From Candidatus Leptofilum gracile (GTDB lineage Bacteria > Chloroflexota > Anaerolineae > Promineifilales > Promineifilaceae): a DNA stretch of 64,000 nt. The position numbers were made by a program, and so were the translations under genes. This document shows, in pieces, positions 63,018 through 64,000 of this stretch (position 1 is its first letter; each line of letters begins with the position of its first letter). Location of the stretch: the NCBI GenBank assembly GCA_016713825.1, contig JADJOJ010000010.1:692061-756060 (forward strand), in the 5' to 3' direction. The notes beneath the pieces were generated by a model. That model was not told the DNA's origin. It did no database searches and saw only the letters and a program-made list of their open reading frames with translations.

Positions 63018-63720
63018 ATGCCAGAAATTGAATTATTGCCTGAAGGAACGTCGCACCAGCGCGACAATTTGAACCATCAGGCGATCGAAGATTATTTGAA
63101 GACCATTTATATGCTGGCTCAGGCTGAATCGCCAGTGTCTACGTCGCGCATTGCTGAGGCGCGCGAGGTGAAGCCTGCCTCGGCCACCAGCATGATTAAG
63201 CGGCTGGCCAATTTGAAGATGGTTAACTATGAAAAGCATTACGGGGTGACGCTGACGCTTGCGGGTGAAAAGTTGGCGCTGGAAGTAATTCGCCATCATC
63301 GTTTGATTGAGCTTTATTTAATGGAGGCGCTGGGCTTTTCTTGGGATGAGGTGCATGAGCAGGCAGATATTTTGGAGCATGTGATTAGTGAAAAGCTGGA
63401 AGAGCGCATTGCGGCGGCGCTGAATCATCCTGAGTTTGATCCGCATGGGGATCCAATTCCGGCCAAGGATGGCAGCATGGCGCTGGTGGATGTGGAGCTG
63501 CTTTCAACGGTGCCTGCCGGGCAAACTGTGTGGGTACGCCGCATTATTGATGATGCCAATAGTGAACTGCTGCGTTATTTGGCGGAGATGGGGCTGGTGC
63601 CGGGTACGGCCGTTTCCGTCCAAGTTGCCCCTTTCGAAGGCCCTCACGCTGCTGATTGATGAGAAAACCAAGGTGATCGGCCGTAATGTAGCGGCTTCCA
63701 TATTGGTTGAACTCGACTAA
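63018..63720 (+). CDS. DtxR/MntR-family metal-dependent regulator, frameshifted near 63642
   Basis: About 234 residues from the ATG at 63018. HQAIEDYLKTIYMLAQ and ISRIAEAREVKPASATSMIKRLANLKMV form the winged-helix DNA-binding domain; HRLIELYLMEALGFSWDEVHEQADILEHVISEKLEERI is the dimerisation and metal-binding domain, with His and Glu ligands in the usual E-x-L-E-H places. A C-terminal FeoA/SH3-like domain (VWVRRIIDDANSELLRYLAEMGLVPGTAV) is split: adding two C residues to the CCC run at 63641-63643 restores LTLLIDEKTKVIGRNVAASILVEL. It should repress metal uptake genes with bound Mn or Fe; none is in the window. Confidence 0.85.
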
Positions 63721-63743
63721 TTCCCCCAGACTCATAGACAAAA

Positions 63744-64000
63744 TTAAAATCTGCCTCCGCTAGCGGGGGGTAGTTGCGCATCTTTTATGGACAGGAGCGG
63801 CTCGGTGATGGGCCAGGCGATGTTAACTTGCGGATCGTTCCAGATGATGCCGCGATCGCTTGCAGGGTGGTAGTAGGCGGTTGTTTTATAGAGCAGATCG
63901 GCCGTTTCGCTGAGCACACAAAGCCGTGGGCAAAACCGGGGGCACGTAGAGGAGACGGCCGTTTTCTGCCGACAAAATTTCACCTACCCATTGGCCAAAC
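63744..64000 (-). CDS. rfbC: C-terminal part of dTDP-4-dehydrorhamnose 3,5-epimerase (RmlC-like), frameshifted, cut by window edge
   Basis: From the window edge the minus strand reads FGQWVGEILSAENGRLLYVPP, then breaks near 63936 (CC run) and again near 63921 (AAA run, read as T on the minus strand) and resumes CVLSETADLLYKTTAYYHPASDRGIIWNDPQVNIAWP. Restoring one base at each gives the family sequence with G-F-A-H-G-F between the parts. The residues KTTAYYHP and GIIWNDP are typical of RmlC, which makes dTDP-4-keto-L-rhamnose. It supports nucleotide-sugar synthesis near the glycan cluster. The N-terminal half lies outside. Confidence 0.82.

Larger units (their letters stand above)
717..63962. 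repeat. Highly iterated palindrome ACGGCCGT, about 135 copies through the window
   Basis: Counted by eye, the octamer ACGGCCGT occurs about 135 times (for example 2041-2048, 2100-2107, 36476-36483). Nearly all copies lie in coding sequence on either strand and are read as NGR, TAV or (E/K)RP depending on frame. One-base variants such as ACGGCCGA and ACGGCCGC add about fifteen more. The flanks favour A or G before and T after. Confidence 0.9.

Overview
The window reads as a chromosomal segment of a GC-rich bacterium, most likely Chloroflexota (Anaerolineae-like). The basis is the great expansion of multi-pass GT-C glycosyltransferase-type membrane proteins, two secreted proteins carrying a YLPL(I/V) linker motif that I associate with Anaerolineae, frequent weak or absent Shine-Dalgarno sites, and hairpin-type intergenic repeats. 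The phylum call is inference. I see no rRNA, tRNA or CRISPR array.

Layout. 1-1467: start of a minus-strand flippase-like membrane protein (cut by the window edge), then a C39-like cysteine peptidase with a LysM domain. 1613-36472: a long, nearly unbroken series of large membrane proteins (GT39/ArnT-like, AftB-like, DUF2142-like and YfhO-like), mostly on the + strand and often joined by 4-bp start/stop overlaps, interrupted by two secreted proteins (7484-9094 and 32634-33902). 36541-47058: sugar-polymer genes, namely a GT2-GtrA-kinase-like fusion, two more GT2 enzymes, a methyltransferase, a DUF2142-like protein, a membrane-anchored sensor-like protein, a Wzx/MATE-type flippase and a radical SAM enzyme. 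47195-54114: a small Cys protein, an NAD-dependent epimerase, a methyltransferase-like protein and two more YfhO-type membrane proteins. 54111-54797: a REP-associated tyrosine transposase with its REP palindromes. 54794-64000: housekeeping genes (ABC-F ATPase, GNAT, DEAD-box helicase, esterase, DUF302, dnaA, a DtxR/MntR-type regulator and the end of an RmlC epimerase).

How the genes may work together (inference): GT2 enzymes charge a polyprenyl phosphate with sugar, GtrA/Wzx-type proteins flip it, and the GT-C proteins transfer sugars outside the membrane onto a cell-surface polymer or protein. Thirteen membrane proteins end in the same extracytoplasmic beta-rich domain of about 120 residues, called here the C-terminal beta-module. 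Its marks are a YW(Q/R) strand, an (F)(V/I)HL(L)D strand, a Q-x-DG turn, an LP-x-G-x-Y strand and a GLYD strand.

Three genome-scale features stand out. (1) The palindrome ACGGCCGT occurs about 135 times, roughly once per 470 bp, against about two expected from base composition. It lies mostly inside genes, read as NGR, TAV or RP. (2) Several families of short hairpin repeats fill intergenic gaps and also sit in frame inside loops of membrane-protein genes, and some of them supply stop codons. (3) Nine genes, including dnaA, carry single- or double-base frameshifts, nearly all explainable as homopolymer contractions, which points to uncorrected long-read sequence rather than real gene death.
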